Translations under genes and position numbers: made by a program | Source of the DNA: Deltaproteobacteria bacterium | Lineage (GTDB): Bacteria; Desulfobacterota; DSM-4660; Desulfatiglandales; HGW-15 | DNA length: 14,369 nucleotides | Reading direction: 5' to 3' | Assembly: GCA_020342025.1 (NCBI GenBank) | Contig: CP070840.1 | Location: forward strand, 3,604,861-3,619,229 | Notes under the pieces: generated by a model | The model's database searches: none | What the model was told of the DNA's origin: nothing | The model's input: the letters and a program-made list of their open reading frames with translations, nothing else | Shown: in pieces, positions 6,011-13,104 of the stretch | Layout of the letters: each line of letters begins with the position of its first letter | Numbering within the stretch: position 1 is the stretch's first letter

Positions 6011-7981
6011 TCACTCCTTTCCTAATAAACCCCTATTTTCTAAATCCCCAGCCGCGTCCTCCAGTCCCAATTCCACAAGGGTCCTTTTTTCAGGGATCCC
6101 GGTTTCAACATCCCATCCTCTCTCGTCATAGTAATCGTCCAAGAGCGCTTCGCATGCTTCTCGTGAGAGCGGTTTCCCGAAATAGTCACAAAGGACCATG
6201 GTCCCCCTGTCGGAGGTCTCAAGGGGCTCAAACCATCTCTCCGGAAACACATCATCCTTTCGCGAGAAACCGACCCGCACATTGAGTGCCTTGTAAAGAT
6301 TGTAGATTCGTCTTGCAGCGGTCCTCAGTTCCTTCAAGGATGTTTCAAATCCAGTGATCGCCGAATAACATTCTGACCAGTCTTCACCAACCATAAAGTT
6401 GTCCACCCTGCCCCTCAGGCATCCCATGCCCACTGAATTCATGAAAGCAATCCAGTCTTCTCCATAAGGAAGCATCCTTGCGATATTAAAATAACCGGAT
6501 CGCGGGAATATGCGCTCTATGGCTTCATCAGCCACCCCCCTATCTAGAAGCCATTCCTTGAATTTATCAGGAGGTGCGTCCTTAGACATGTACAGAGTGA
6601 TTGCACCCTGCGGCGCATGGGCGCCCCTCGGGTTAACCACTTGGTTCAATTCAGGGCCGCTCAGACGATTGATCCGAGGATCATAGAGAGGCTCCATCCC
6701 CTTGACATGAACCGCATACTTCTCACATTCTCGACCAATATCTTGGATGGCCTTTTTATACCCTTGAGACAAAATCCCACCAAGACCCTCATTCTTGTTC
6801 GCCTGCTCGGCCAAGAACATTGTGGTCTCAAAATCATGCTTCAATTCCATACCGCCCGAGTCCTCCCTGGTGAGGACACCCCTCTCATAGAGCTCGACCG
6901 CCCAGTCGACGAGGGCCGTGAAGGAGTGGATGCAAAGACCGGTGCGCTGGAAGAACTCCTGTGCCTTCACAGCCTTCTCATAACTGCCCACCTGACAGCG
7001 GGCTGCCATGTGTACCACTCGTCCGTAGAAGGATGATACCCAGGCCTCGGTACCGGTGAATTCTCCTTTGCCAATTTTCACGTGATCCTTGCATCCCACC
7101 GGGCAGGTTGGATCTGAGCATCTTCCGGCCTTGATGTTTTTGAGGTAATTTTCGACGCTATACAGGCGATAGGCCTCTTCCGTAGGAAACCGCCCTGTCC
7201 AGTTGTTCATGGACATGCCGTGCACATCGGCCCATCCTGCAAAACCATCCATAGTTCCCAAGTCTACGAGCTTCTGATAATCCGGGGAACTTTTGAAGCG
7301 TTCTTGAATGATTCGTGTTCGTTCTATCAATCTCTTAGGATCCACAACTTTGATGCCTTTATTCCCGTATGCTATTAAGGCCTTGAGATTCTTGGAGCCC
7401 ATGATCGCCGGCAAGCCCCCCTTGCCCCACGTGCTTAGCTTGTCCACGAGACATATTGTCGTGTTCACAAAACGCTCACCTGCCGTCCCCATTGCGACAA
7501 CGGCATAATTCCGCCCATGCTTATGCCAGAGCATATCAGTGGTCTCGTAAGTGTCCTTGGACCACAGATCCCCAGCATCGCAAATTTGTACATCATCCCC
7601 GTTTATCTTGATGTAAACGGGGCTCTTAGCTTTTCCCTTGATGATTACTTCATCATAGCCAGAGAGCTTTACATTGATCCCAAAATCACCACCGGTCGTC
7701 CCTGGCGAGATGGTCCCTGTAGATGGCCACTTGGTCAGTACAGAATTCTTACTTGAAACAGCTGCTGCCGTGCCAATGATAGGTCCCATGCCCATGAATA
7801 TCATATTGTCAGGAGAATAAGGATCCACATCAGGATCCAGAAGATCCCAAGCCAGTTTGCAGTTGAGACCAAAGCCACCCAAGAATTTCTTCGCCATGTC
7901 CACGTCCAGGGGCTCTTTTCCAATCTCCTCCTTCGTTAAATCGATGTAAAGTATCTGACCGCCATATCCTCCTATTTTCAT
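6011..7981 (-). CDS. AOR-family tungsten (W-pterin) oxidoreductase, catalytic subunit
   Basis: A 656-residue aldehyde ferredoxin oxidoreductase-family protein. The N-terminal domain opens with GGYGGQILYIDLT and contains the GTISPGTTGGDFG loop (89-101) and WGKGGLPAIMGSKNLKAL (185-202), typical of bis-tungstopterin binding. The 4Fe-4S ligands appear as C288, C293 and C297, plus C521 in MNSVGMGC. The first spacing (C-x4-C) is longer than the C-x2-C of the Pyrococcus enzyme. Members interconvert aldehydes and carboxylates; the related BamB reduces benzoyl-CoA. The 656-residue length is close to that of both groups, so the substrate stays open. ATG 7981 follows AAGGAG by seven bases. Its neighbours, a four-cluster ferredoxin and an FAD/NAD(P)H protein, match the AorABC layout, which favours an NAD-linked aldehyde oxidoreductase. 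The enzyme is cytoplasmic: no signal peptide is seen. Confidence 0.92.
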   Translation of the reverse strand: MKIGGYGGQILYIDLTKEEIGKEPLDVDMAKKFLGGFGLNCKLAWDLLDPDVDPYSPDNMIFMGMGPIIGTAAAVSSKNSVLTKWPSTGTISPGTTGGDFGINVKLSGYDEVIIKGKAKSPVYIKINGDDVQICDAGDLWSKDTYETTDMLWHKHGRNYAVVAMGTAGERFVNTTICLVDKLSTWGKGGLPAIMGSKNLKALIAYGNKGIKVVDPKRLIERTRIIQERFKSSPDYQKLVDLGTMDGFAGWADVHGMSMNNWTGRFPTEEAYRLYSVENYLKNIKAGRCSDPTCPVGCKDHVKIGKGEFTGTEAWVSSFYGRVVHMAARCQVGSYEKAVKAQEFFQRTGLCIHSFTALVDWAVELYERGVLTREDSGGMELKHDFETTMFLAEQANKNEGLGGILSQGYKKAIQDIGRECEKYAVHVKGMEPLYDPRINRLSGPELNQVVNPRGAHAPQGAITLYMSKDAPPDKFKEWLLDRGVADEAIERIFPRSGYFNIARMLPYGEDWIAFMNSVGMGCLRGRVDNFMVGEDWSECYSAITGFETSLKELRTAARRIYNLYKALNVRVGFSRKDDVFPERWFEPLETSDRGTMVLCDYFGKPLSREACEALLDDYYDERGWDVETGIPEKRTLVELGLEDAAGDLENRGLLGKE

Positions 7982-8027
7982 GCCGAATCTCCTTACAAAA
8001 ACATATTTATATTAGTCTTGGAGTGGT

Positions 8028-8039
8028 GGAGTGATGGAG
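8028..8039 (+). repeat. GGAGTGATGGAG 12-mer downstream of the Fe-S gene
   Basis: An exact copy of the 12-mer at 3525-3536, sitting five bases past the stop of the Fe-S protein gene. It is preceded by a related GGAGTGGT unit, giving a short degenerate tandem at 8020-8039. The inverted copy at 8538-8549 lies at the other end of the same gene. Confidence 0.55.
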
Positions 8040-8044
8040 CAACG

Positions 8045-8533
8045 TTATCTATATACGACCTCAAACATTCTCCCTAAATTCTCCATGGCCTTGAGCCGTT
8101 CCTTCCTTCCCCACTCATCCATTGACAAGTATTCTAAGGCGCCATAGAGACAGGATTTCACACATTCCGGGTCACCGCCACAATGATCACATTTCATAGC
8201 GCAGCCCTTTATGTAATGGTACAGAACTCCACCCAAAGGACAGGCTATGACACAGGTCTTGCAACCTACGCACAGATCCTCGTTGACCACAAGGGCCCCT
8301 GTCTGGTCTTTTCTGGATATGGCTCCCATGACGCAAACCTCTGCACATATAGGATCATTACATTGCTGACACACAATAGGGAGGTTCTCGTTGGTGCCAC
8401 CGCCATTTGTTTTCATGATCCCAATTCTGGAAAGGTTCAAGTCACATTCATTTTCATGGGTCAGAGAACAGATCATCTCACATGAATGACAGCCGGTACA
8501 TTTTTCAGGATGAATCACTAGGGCTTTTTCCAT
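8045..8533 (-). CDS. Four-cluster [4Fe-4S] electron-transfer protein (AorA/HycB-like)
   Basis: A 162-residue polyferredoxin with four Cys quartets: C12-x2-C-x2-C-x3-C22, C55-x2-C-x4-C-x3-C67, C88-x2-C-x2-C-x3-C98, and C115-x2-C-x5-C-x3-C128. This is the pattern of HycB/CooF/DmsB-type subunits and of the small subunit of AorABC-type aldehyde oxidoreductases. It should hold four [4Fe-4S] clusters and pass electrons between the tungsten subunit encoded just downstream and the FAD subunit encoded just upstream. There is no Tat or Sec signal, so the complex is cytoplasmic. Start ATG at 8533; the Shine-Dalgarno region (AGGAGTGATGGAGG) is supplied by a copy of the local 12-mer repeat, and the nearest GGAGG is only three bases from the ATG, so the upstream AGGAG (12 bases) may be used. 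Gaps to the neighbouring genes are 41 and 63 bases. Confidence 0.92.
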   Translation of the reverse strand: MEKALVIHPEKCTGCHSCEMICSLTHENECDLNLSRIGIMKTNGGGTNENLPIVCQQCNDPICAEVCVMGAISRKDQTGALVVNEDLCVGCKTCVIACPLGGVLYHYIKGCAMKCDHCGGDPECVKSCLYGALEYLSMDEWGRKERLKAMENLGRMFEVVYR

Positions 8534-8537
8534 AGGC

Positions 8538-8549
8538 CTCCATCACTCC
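8538..8549 (-). repeat. Inverted GGAGTGATGGAG 12-mer serving as the RBS region
   Basis: On the minus strand GGAGTGATGGAG followed by GCCT leads directly into the ATG of the Fe-S protein gene. It is the same 12-mer as at 3525-3536 and 8028-8039, in the opposite orientation. The repeat therefore provides the only purine-rich ribosome-binding sequence of that gene. Confidence 0.55.
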
Positions 8550-8574
8550 TTCCTGTGTAGTTTGGTCTGTATTT

Positions 8575-9855
8575 CTACATAAAAAAAGGCCTGAGCCGGA
8601 ACAAGTATGGCCTGCGGCGCATCAATTCGTCGTTTTCAAAGGCCCTTAGAAGTTCTTCAATACTCTTCCCACTACACATAAGAGCCCAAATTAGACCCAA
8701 GTCCTTTTTCATGTTTATAAATTGGCCCCCCATGCAACGATCTCCAAGAATGACCAGGCGATAATATCCTCCGTCTTTTTCACCCTCCAGGATCGAAGCC
8801 ACATGAGCCTGGCCATCGACGGCCTTCTTATCACTGAATTTCTCCAATGCCGAGGCTGTGTATCCAAACCCAACCACATGATTTCCAAAGATATCCACAT
8901 TCAGAATGTTTCTCGATCCAGGATATTCAGTAGTGTGTCCTGTGCAATTTCGGCCAGCCACTGCCCCCTGACGATTCGCGTTATTCCAGAAGAGATTCAA
9001 GGAGGGCTCTCCTGTCAATATGTCACTGGCTTCTACACAGTCCCCGCATGCATATATGTCTGGAATGTTTGTTTCCATGTGGGAATCCACCTTAATGCCG
9101 CCTTTTTCACCTATCTTGATGCCCGCTTCTGAGGCCAATTCAACCTTTGGGCGCATCCCCAATGCGCATATCAGCGTATCGCATTCCAATTCCTGGTTGT
9201 CAGTTCGCAAGCCCTCCACTCGATCGTGACCAAGGACCGACTCCGCCCGTTCACTATTAAGGATTCTTATGCCATGCTCGCCCAGAATACCCTTAACCCT
9301 GGCCGCTGCTTTCCGATCCAAAGCAAGGGGCAAGATTTGGTCCATCATCTCTACAATGGTGACTTCATGCCCCCGATGATAAAGGGCTATGGCCAGCTCG
9401 ATCCCAATGGCCCCAGAGCCAACCACGACTGCCTTGCTGCCCTTATGGGCAATGATTTCATCCGCATCCTTCAGGGATTTAACCTTGAACACCCCCCTTT
9501 TGGGTTCACCGAGGCCAATGGCTTCGCTGCCCGTTGCAACAATAAGCCTGTCAAAAGTAATCGCCTTTCCATTATTTATGATCACTTTCCTGGAATGGGC
9601 GTCGATCTCTTCTAACTCATGGCCAAAGAGTGTATGTATGTTTAGGTCTCTGTAGTCGGTCTCCCTTTTGACAAAGGTTCTTTCCCTCGTGATTTTGCCG
9701 GAGATATAATCGGGTAGCACACATGCAGAGTAGAGAGGAGTCTTTTCAGTGGAGATCATCGTGATGTCATACTGGCTCTCTAATCGTCGCATGGTGGACG
9801 CCGCACTGAACCCACCTATTCCGTTACCAATAACCACTACCTTCATTTCTGTCAC
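8575..9855 (-). CDS. FAD/NAD(P)H-dependent pyridine nucleotide-disulfide-type oxidoreductase (AorC-like)
   Basis: A 426-residue two-dinucleotide-fold flavoprotein. The FAD fold starts with VVVIGNGIGGFSAAS (GxGxxG at 10-15), the NAD(P)H fold is VVVGSGAIGIELA (143-155), and the second FAD motif is IYACGDCVEA (267-276). S43-x-C45 (YSACVLPDYISG) matches the position of the redox Cys of NADH oxidases and CoA-disulfide reductases. The C-terminal part (about 310-426) resembles the dimerisation domain. It likely passes electrons between NAD(P)(H) and the four-cluster ferredoxin at 8045, as the FAD subunit does in AorABC. The GTG at 9855 is chosen because AAGGA lies ten bases upstream; the ATG at 9846 would be too far. 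The 186 bases before it (9856-10041) contain no convincing gene, only a 59-codon open stretch with no usable start. Confidence 0.88.
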   Translation of the reverse strand: MTEMKVVVIGNGIGGFSAASTMRRLESQYDITMISTEKTPLYSACVLPDYISGKITRERTFVKRETDYRDLNIHTLFGHELEEIDAHSRKVIINNGKAITFDRLIVATGSEAIGLGEPKRGVFKVKSLKDADEIIAHKGSKAVVVGSGAIGIELAIALYHRGHEVTIVEMMDQILPLALDRKAAARVKGILGEHGIRILNSERAESVLGHDRVEGLRTDNQELECDTLICALGMRPKVELASEAGIKIGEKGGIKVDSHMETNIPDIYACGDCVEASDILTGEPSLNLFWNNANRQGAVAGRNCTGHTTEYPGSRNILNVDIFGNHVVGFGYTASALEKFSDKKAVDGQAHVASILEGEKDGGYYRLVILGDRCMGGQFINMKKDLGLIWALMCSGKSIEELLRAFENDELMRRRPYLFRLRPFFM

Positions 9856-10041
9856 ACTGAAAGCTTCCTTCCATTGTCTTCTTCATGTTTATCGCCACAA
9901 CCCCAGTTCGTATGATCTCGCTGGCAAGTATATTATCTTTAATCAAAACCTGCTTTCGCCTGCTTTGATGGAAAAAGGTCCTCTCTTGAATTGCTTTGGA
10001 AAGTTACGTGTGTCGGTATTGGTGATGCTCCTTGGCCTTCC

Positions 10042-11220
10042 CTAGAGAGACAGGGAGACCAGTGCCGTGATATCCATAACCTCGAGGACATCCTCCTTTT
10101 CCAAGGCATTGACAGCGTCTCTGAGAGTCATGTTACAGAAGGGACATGCTGTAAGCAGAATGTCAGCCCCAGTATTGAGGGCCTGGCGCACCCGTTTCTC
10201 CGCTATGGATTGTGATGAAACCAATGTGCGCGGGGGTTCCATCCACATCCGGCCCCCACCCATACCACAGCAGTCGCTGTCTGTTCCAGAATTTTCCATT
10301 TCCACGAAGTTCACACCAGGGATACGCTGTATGAGTTTTCTCGGCTCCTCGAACACCTGACTGTGTCTTCCCAAGTAACAGGGGTCGTGGTAGGTCACTT
10401 TCTTGTCCACCTTTGTGAGGAGTTTCAACTTTCCTTCATCAATAAGCTCATTAAGAAACTGGGCACAATGCTGGACTTTCAATCTGTCTTCATGGTCAGG
10501 ATACTCATGTGAAAAACTGTAAAAATCATGGGGATCTGCTGTGACAATATGTTTAATTCCGGCTTCTTTAAACATGGCCATATTGGCCTCTGAGAGAAAC
10601 TGAAACAGCCCTGTCTCGCCCATCCTCCGAGCTTCATGTCCGCTGCATGTCTCTTTCTCCAATATTCCAAAGCGAACTCCCGCCTTCTGGAGGATCGCAC
10701 TGAGTTCTTTGGCAATCCTCTGACCTCGTGGATCATAGGAGGAAGGACAGCCCACAAAATAGAGTACGTCGACTCTGTTCTCTTTGGAGACAAATGTTAC
10801 ATTGAGGCCATCAGCCCAACGTGTTCTCTCATGGGGAGGATAGCCCCAGGGGTTGCCCCGCACGTGCATGTTTTTCAAGACATTTACCTGATCCGGCATT
10901 GGGCCTAACATCTTGTCCACCAGAAGGAGTTCCCTGGCTTTCTCAACAATCTCAACAAGGGGCAACGCCCTTGAGACATTGCAGCACATAGCTACACATT
11001 TTCCGCATGTGGTACAGGAATAGACCAGGTCCCGTAATTTTTCATCGAATCTGTTCCATTTTAATCCATAATAAATGGCACGGTTTATCCCAAATGGCCC
11101 TTGAGTGACCCGGGTCCCCAAAACGGGACACACCGTGTTACAAAGATGACACTTCTCACATGAGATGAGGGCTTCATTCAGATATTGCTCTAGGGTTTCA
11201 TCGGCCTTTATTTCTTCCAT
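10042..11220 (-). CDS. HdrD/GlcF-like iron-sulfur protein with two CCG domains
   Basis: A protein of about 392 residues. The N-terminal ferredoxin domain has two 4Fe-4S quartets, C21-x2-C-x2-C-x3-C31 and C69-x2-C-x2-C-x3-C79. Two CCG domains follow. The C-terminal one is complete: HDPCYLG (278-284), DCCGMGGG (316-323) and CPFC (359-362). The N-terminal one is degenerate: it keeps GC at 157-158 but reads ETCSGHE where CCG is expected and PHDF where PHC is usual. Such proteins accept electrons from a GlcD-like flavin subunit (glycolate or lactate oxidase GlcF/LldE types) or act in heterodisulfide reductases. The gene overlaps the GlcD-like gene by one base (TGATG), so the two are translationally coupled; the ATG at 11220 is chosen over the GTG one codon earlier. 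No membrane segment is seen, so the electron acceptor is probably soluble. Confidence 0.88.
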   Translation of the reverse strand: MEEIKADETLEQYLNEALISCEKCHLCNTVCPVLGTRVTQGPFGINRAIYYGLKWNRFDEKLRDLVYSCTTCGKCVAMCCNVSRALPLVEIVEKARELLLVDKMLGPMPDQVNVLKNMHVRGNPWGYPPHERTRWADGLNVTFVSKENRVDVLYFVGCPSSYDPRGQRIAKELSAILQKAGVRFGILEKETCSGHEARRMGETGLFQFLSEANMAMFKEAGIKHIVTADPHDFYSFSHEYPDHEDRLKVQHCAQFLNELIDEGKLKLLTKVDKKVTYHDPCYLGRHSQVFEEPRKLIQRIPGVNFVEMENSGTDSDCCGMGGGRMWMEPPRTLVSSQSIAEKRVRQALNTGADILLTACPFCNMTLRDAVNALEKEDVLEVMDITALVSLSL

Positions 11221-12632
11221 CACACCTCGCCTTCCACATTTCCGCGATTAAGAATGTTGTTGGGATCAAAGAGTTGTTTCATTTTTTTGATGATGCCGTA
11301 ACTAGTCTCTCCATATCTTTCCCTGTAAAAGGGGACACGGTGGGGGAGTTGTCCCCAATCGCCGCCCACTCCACCATATTTAAGGTTCAGATCTTTTTCC
11401 AATTCCCAGATTTCATCAACCACCTGCTTCATTTTTTCAGTAGACCAGCTATAGGGAAAGGCAAAGAGACAGTGAAGGGAGTCTGAACCCACATGACCAT
11501 AGAGATAGGATTCCGTTTGCCCGATGAGATCCGTCCTTCCATCGGTAATGTGATTCAGCTCAGCCATCGCCTTTGCCAAAAGAGGAAGGGCCGGATTGAC
11601 CTCAATCGCCAGATAGCCTTTTAGCCCTTTCTCCTGGCCCCAACGCATGGCATTTGCGCGAACGCCCCAAACCTGCTCCTTAATCTTTTCATCCTCCAAG
11701 ATAAAAGATTCTGTTGCCCCTGAACTCTTGAATAGATCAACAATCTGTTTCGCGTTCATCAACGCCTCGTCTTTGGTCCTCCCCATGGATCGGGTAATGG
11801 CCATAGCTCCCTCTGGAAAATTCAGCCCATAGGCATCGCAGCCGACTTTGCAGGCCTTCTCACCCACAAATTCCCCATCAAGGGGCAGGGGAAGTTTTTT
11901 CTTGTACATCAATCCAATAGCATCCCCTATCTGTTCAACGGTTTTGAAAAAACCGACGGCATCGGCCGTCTCCGGCATGGGGTGAAGAACCATCCGAAAT
12001 TTTGTTATTATCCCCAGTACCCCCTCCGCGCCCACAAAAATCCTCGTTAGATCCCATCCCGCTGGACGTCTAAGACACTTGGATCCCGTCTCAATGATCT
12101 CCCCTGTGGGCAGGACAACTTCCAATGCCAGGACGTTGTTCACAGGTCTGCCAAAGATGTTATCTGTCACGTGTCCCAGGGTATTCACACTCACCGCTCC
12201 CGCAAGGGTGGATCCGGCCTGGGTTTGAATCGGGAGGAAGTAGCCCAGCTTTCCAAGTGCCTTTATGGCATGGCCAGCTTTCACGCCGGCGCCGCACTCA
12301 AACCACTGATGATCTTCATCTATCCTGAAGAAATTCAATCGTTCGGTACTCAGTGTGATGCCCCGATGCTTGGGCTTGGTCCCAAAGATGAGAGACGTGC
12401 CAGAGCCATAGGTGGTCACCGGAATCTTATGTTCGTTGGCATACTTGAGCACGCTGGAGATCTCTTGCGCACTGGCCGGTTGAACAACAACTTCAGGCAA
12501 ATCTCCCTCTTCAACATCATAGGGGAGGGAAGTGTCAGCGTAGTTAATCCTTTCAAAGATGTCCGTATGGACATTGTCCTCACCAACGATGCTCTTTAGC
12601 TCCTGGGACATCTCCCGTAAGTCGATACCCAT
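11220..12632 (-). CDS. FAD-linked 2-hydroxyacid dehydrogenase-type oxidase (GlcD-like)
   Basis: A 470-residue FAD-binding-4 (VAO/PCMH fold) protein. The FAD domain shows YGSGTSL (75-81), then AGSTLAGAVSVNTLGHVTDN, and LTRIFVGAEGVLGIITKF (195-212). The C-terminal FAD-oxidase domain shows GHVGSDSLH in place of the usual GHxGDGNxH, and LFDPNNILNRGNV at the end, where NPGK is commoner. Family members oxidise glycolate, D-lactate or other 2-hydroxyacids, and some act on other alcohols or ethers. The coupled HdrD/GlcF-like gene downstream is the likely electron acceptor. The ATG at 12632 is preceded by AAGGAGGG at seven bases; a TTG at 12653 would add seven residues containing that RBS, so it is rejected. 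This is the first intact gene of the operon. The altered GDG motif hints at a substrate other than glycolate. Confidence 0.88.
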   Translation of the reverse strand: MGIDLREMSQELKSIVGEDNVHTDIFERINYADTSLPYDVEEGDLPEVVVQPASAQEISSVLKYANEHKIPVTTYGSGTSLIFGTKPKHRGITLSTERLNFFRIDEDHQWFECGAGVKAGHAIKALGKLGYFLPIQTQAGSTLAGAVSVNTLGHVTDNIFGRPVNNVLALEVVLPTGEIIETGSKCLRRPAGWDLTRIFVGAEGVLGIITKFRMVLHPMPETADAVGFFKTVEQIGDAIGLMYKKKLPLPLDGEFVGEKACKVGCDAYGLNFPEGAMAITRSMGRTKDEALMNAKQIVDLFKSSGATESFILEDEKIKEQVWGVRANAMRWGQEKGLKGYLAIEVNPALPLLAKAMAELNHITDGRTDLIGQTESYLYGHVGSDSLHCLFAFPYSWSTEKMKQVVDEIWELEKDLNLKYGGVGGDWGQLPHRVPFYRERYGETSYGIIKKMKQLFDPNNILNRGNVEGEV

Positions 12633-12671
12633 CCAGAATCCCTCCTTTTCCAAAGAGCCACATTTTGCACT

Positions 12672-12910
12672 TCACTCAGGTTCTTTTTGTAAATCTCTCA
12701 CATTTTGGGCCTTGAGAAGCTCGATAGCATAGCATTCGATCATCTCCCTGGCCTCGTAGATATGCAGTCCTCCATGGAAACCTGGGTGACATAGCACCCT
12801 TTTCGGGGAATACTGAGAACAAGATATTCGTTTTCAAGGACCCGAAATGCTTCGCACAGGGGAGGACGGCTAATGCCGAGGTTTGAGGAGAGCGTTTGCA
12901 GTTCTGCTCT
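12672..12910 (-). pseudogene. Decayed GntR-family (FCD-type) transcription regulator
   Basis: From 12910 to about 12764 the minus strand encodes AELQTLSSNLGISRPPLCEA, then FRVLENEYLV and IPRKGCYVTQVSMEDC, a clear GntR winged-helix DNA-binding domain. The frame then breaks: between about 12764 and 12758 a shift of one base is needed, after which the other frame reads IYEAREMIECYAIELLKAQN up to a TGA at 12674-12672. That is the first helix of an FCD ligand domain. An in-frame TAA at 12913-12911 precedes the first segment, so roughly the first 40 residues of a normal GntR protein, including its start codon, are missing, as is most of the FCD domain. It lies 40 bases upstream of the GlcD-like gene and probably once controlled the operon. 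A sequencing error could explain the frameshift but not the missing ends. Confidence 0.82.
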
Positions 12911-12918
12911 TTATTCTT

Positions 12919-12932
12919 TATTGTAGACAATA
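12919..12932. promoter_or_regulatory. Palindromic GntR-like operator
   Basis: TATTGT-AG-ACAATA is a perfect six-base dyad around a two-base spacer. It resembles the TTGTnnACAA sites bound by FadR/FCD-type GntR regulators. It lies only eight bases from the remaining HTH-coding segment of the decayed GntR gene and overlaps a promoter candidate for the minus-strand operon, as expected for an autoregulated repressor site. The match to a family consensus is from general knowledge; binding is inferred. Confidence 0.55.
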
Positions 12933-12955
12933 TAAGAAAATCCTAGAAGTGGCAA
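12927..12955 (-). promoter_or_regulatory. Candidate sigma-70 promoter for the minus-strand operon
   Basis: On the minus strand TTGCCA (12955-12950) and TATTGT (12932-12927) are 17 bases apart; an alternative TATATT is 15 bases away. The -10 box lies inside the palindromic operator, so a bound repressor would block it. A transcript from here would carry the regulator remnant as a leader of nearly 290 bases before the GlcD-like start at 12632. Confidence 0.4.
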
Positions 12956-13019
12956 GAAAGGAATTTGGGAAGGCCGAAAATATGGAAAGTTTTCTAAGTC
13001 AAAAGAATCGTTGAATATT

Positions 13020-13047
13020 TTGATTGAAAGCAACCGTCTGGTATGCT
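13020..13047 (+). promoter_or_regulatory. Candidate promoter for DUF1847-trmO
   Basis: TTGATT (13020-13025) and TATGCT (13042-13047) are 16 bases apart, about 58 bases before the preferred start at 13105. Both boxes are imperfect. The segment 12956-13104 has no other gene. Confidence 0.35.
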
Positions 13048-13104
13048 CTATTGTCCTAGCGAGGCCTATTTTAGGTCATGGGTAGAAAAGGAAGGAGAGA
13101 GACC

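Noticed and set aside
6617..7036. A 139-codon plus-strand frame inside the AOR gene
   Set aside because: It lies opposite conserved AOR domain sequence and shows no family features.
6011..7981. Assignment of the AOR gene as benzoyl-CoA reductase subunit BamB
   Set aside because: Length and family fit, but the neighbours match AorABC rather than the bamBCDEFGHI set; no selenocysteine-containing or HdrA-like subunit is present here.
9861..10041. A 59-codon open stretch on the minus strand between the HdrD-like and FAD genes, containing DNILASEIIRTGVVAINMKK
   Set aside because: It has no well-placed start codon or Shine-Dalgarno sequence and resembles no family I recognise, including the MoaD-like proteins sometimes found in aor operons. 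It could be a remnant but is not called.
12676..12930. An 84-residue open frame on the minus strand upstream of the GlcD-like gene
   Set aside because: It is out of frame with the recognisable GntR winged-helix code in the same DNA; the real reading is the frameshifted pseudogene.
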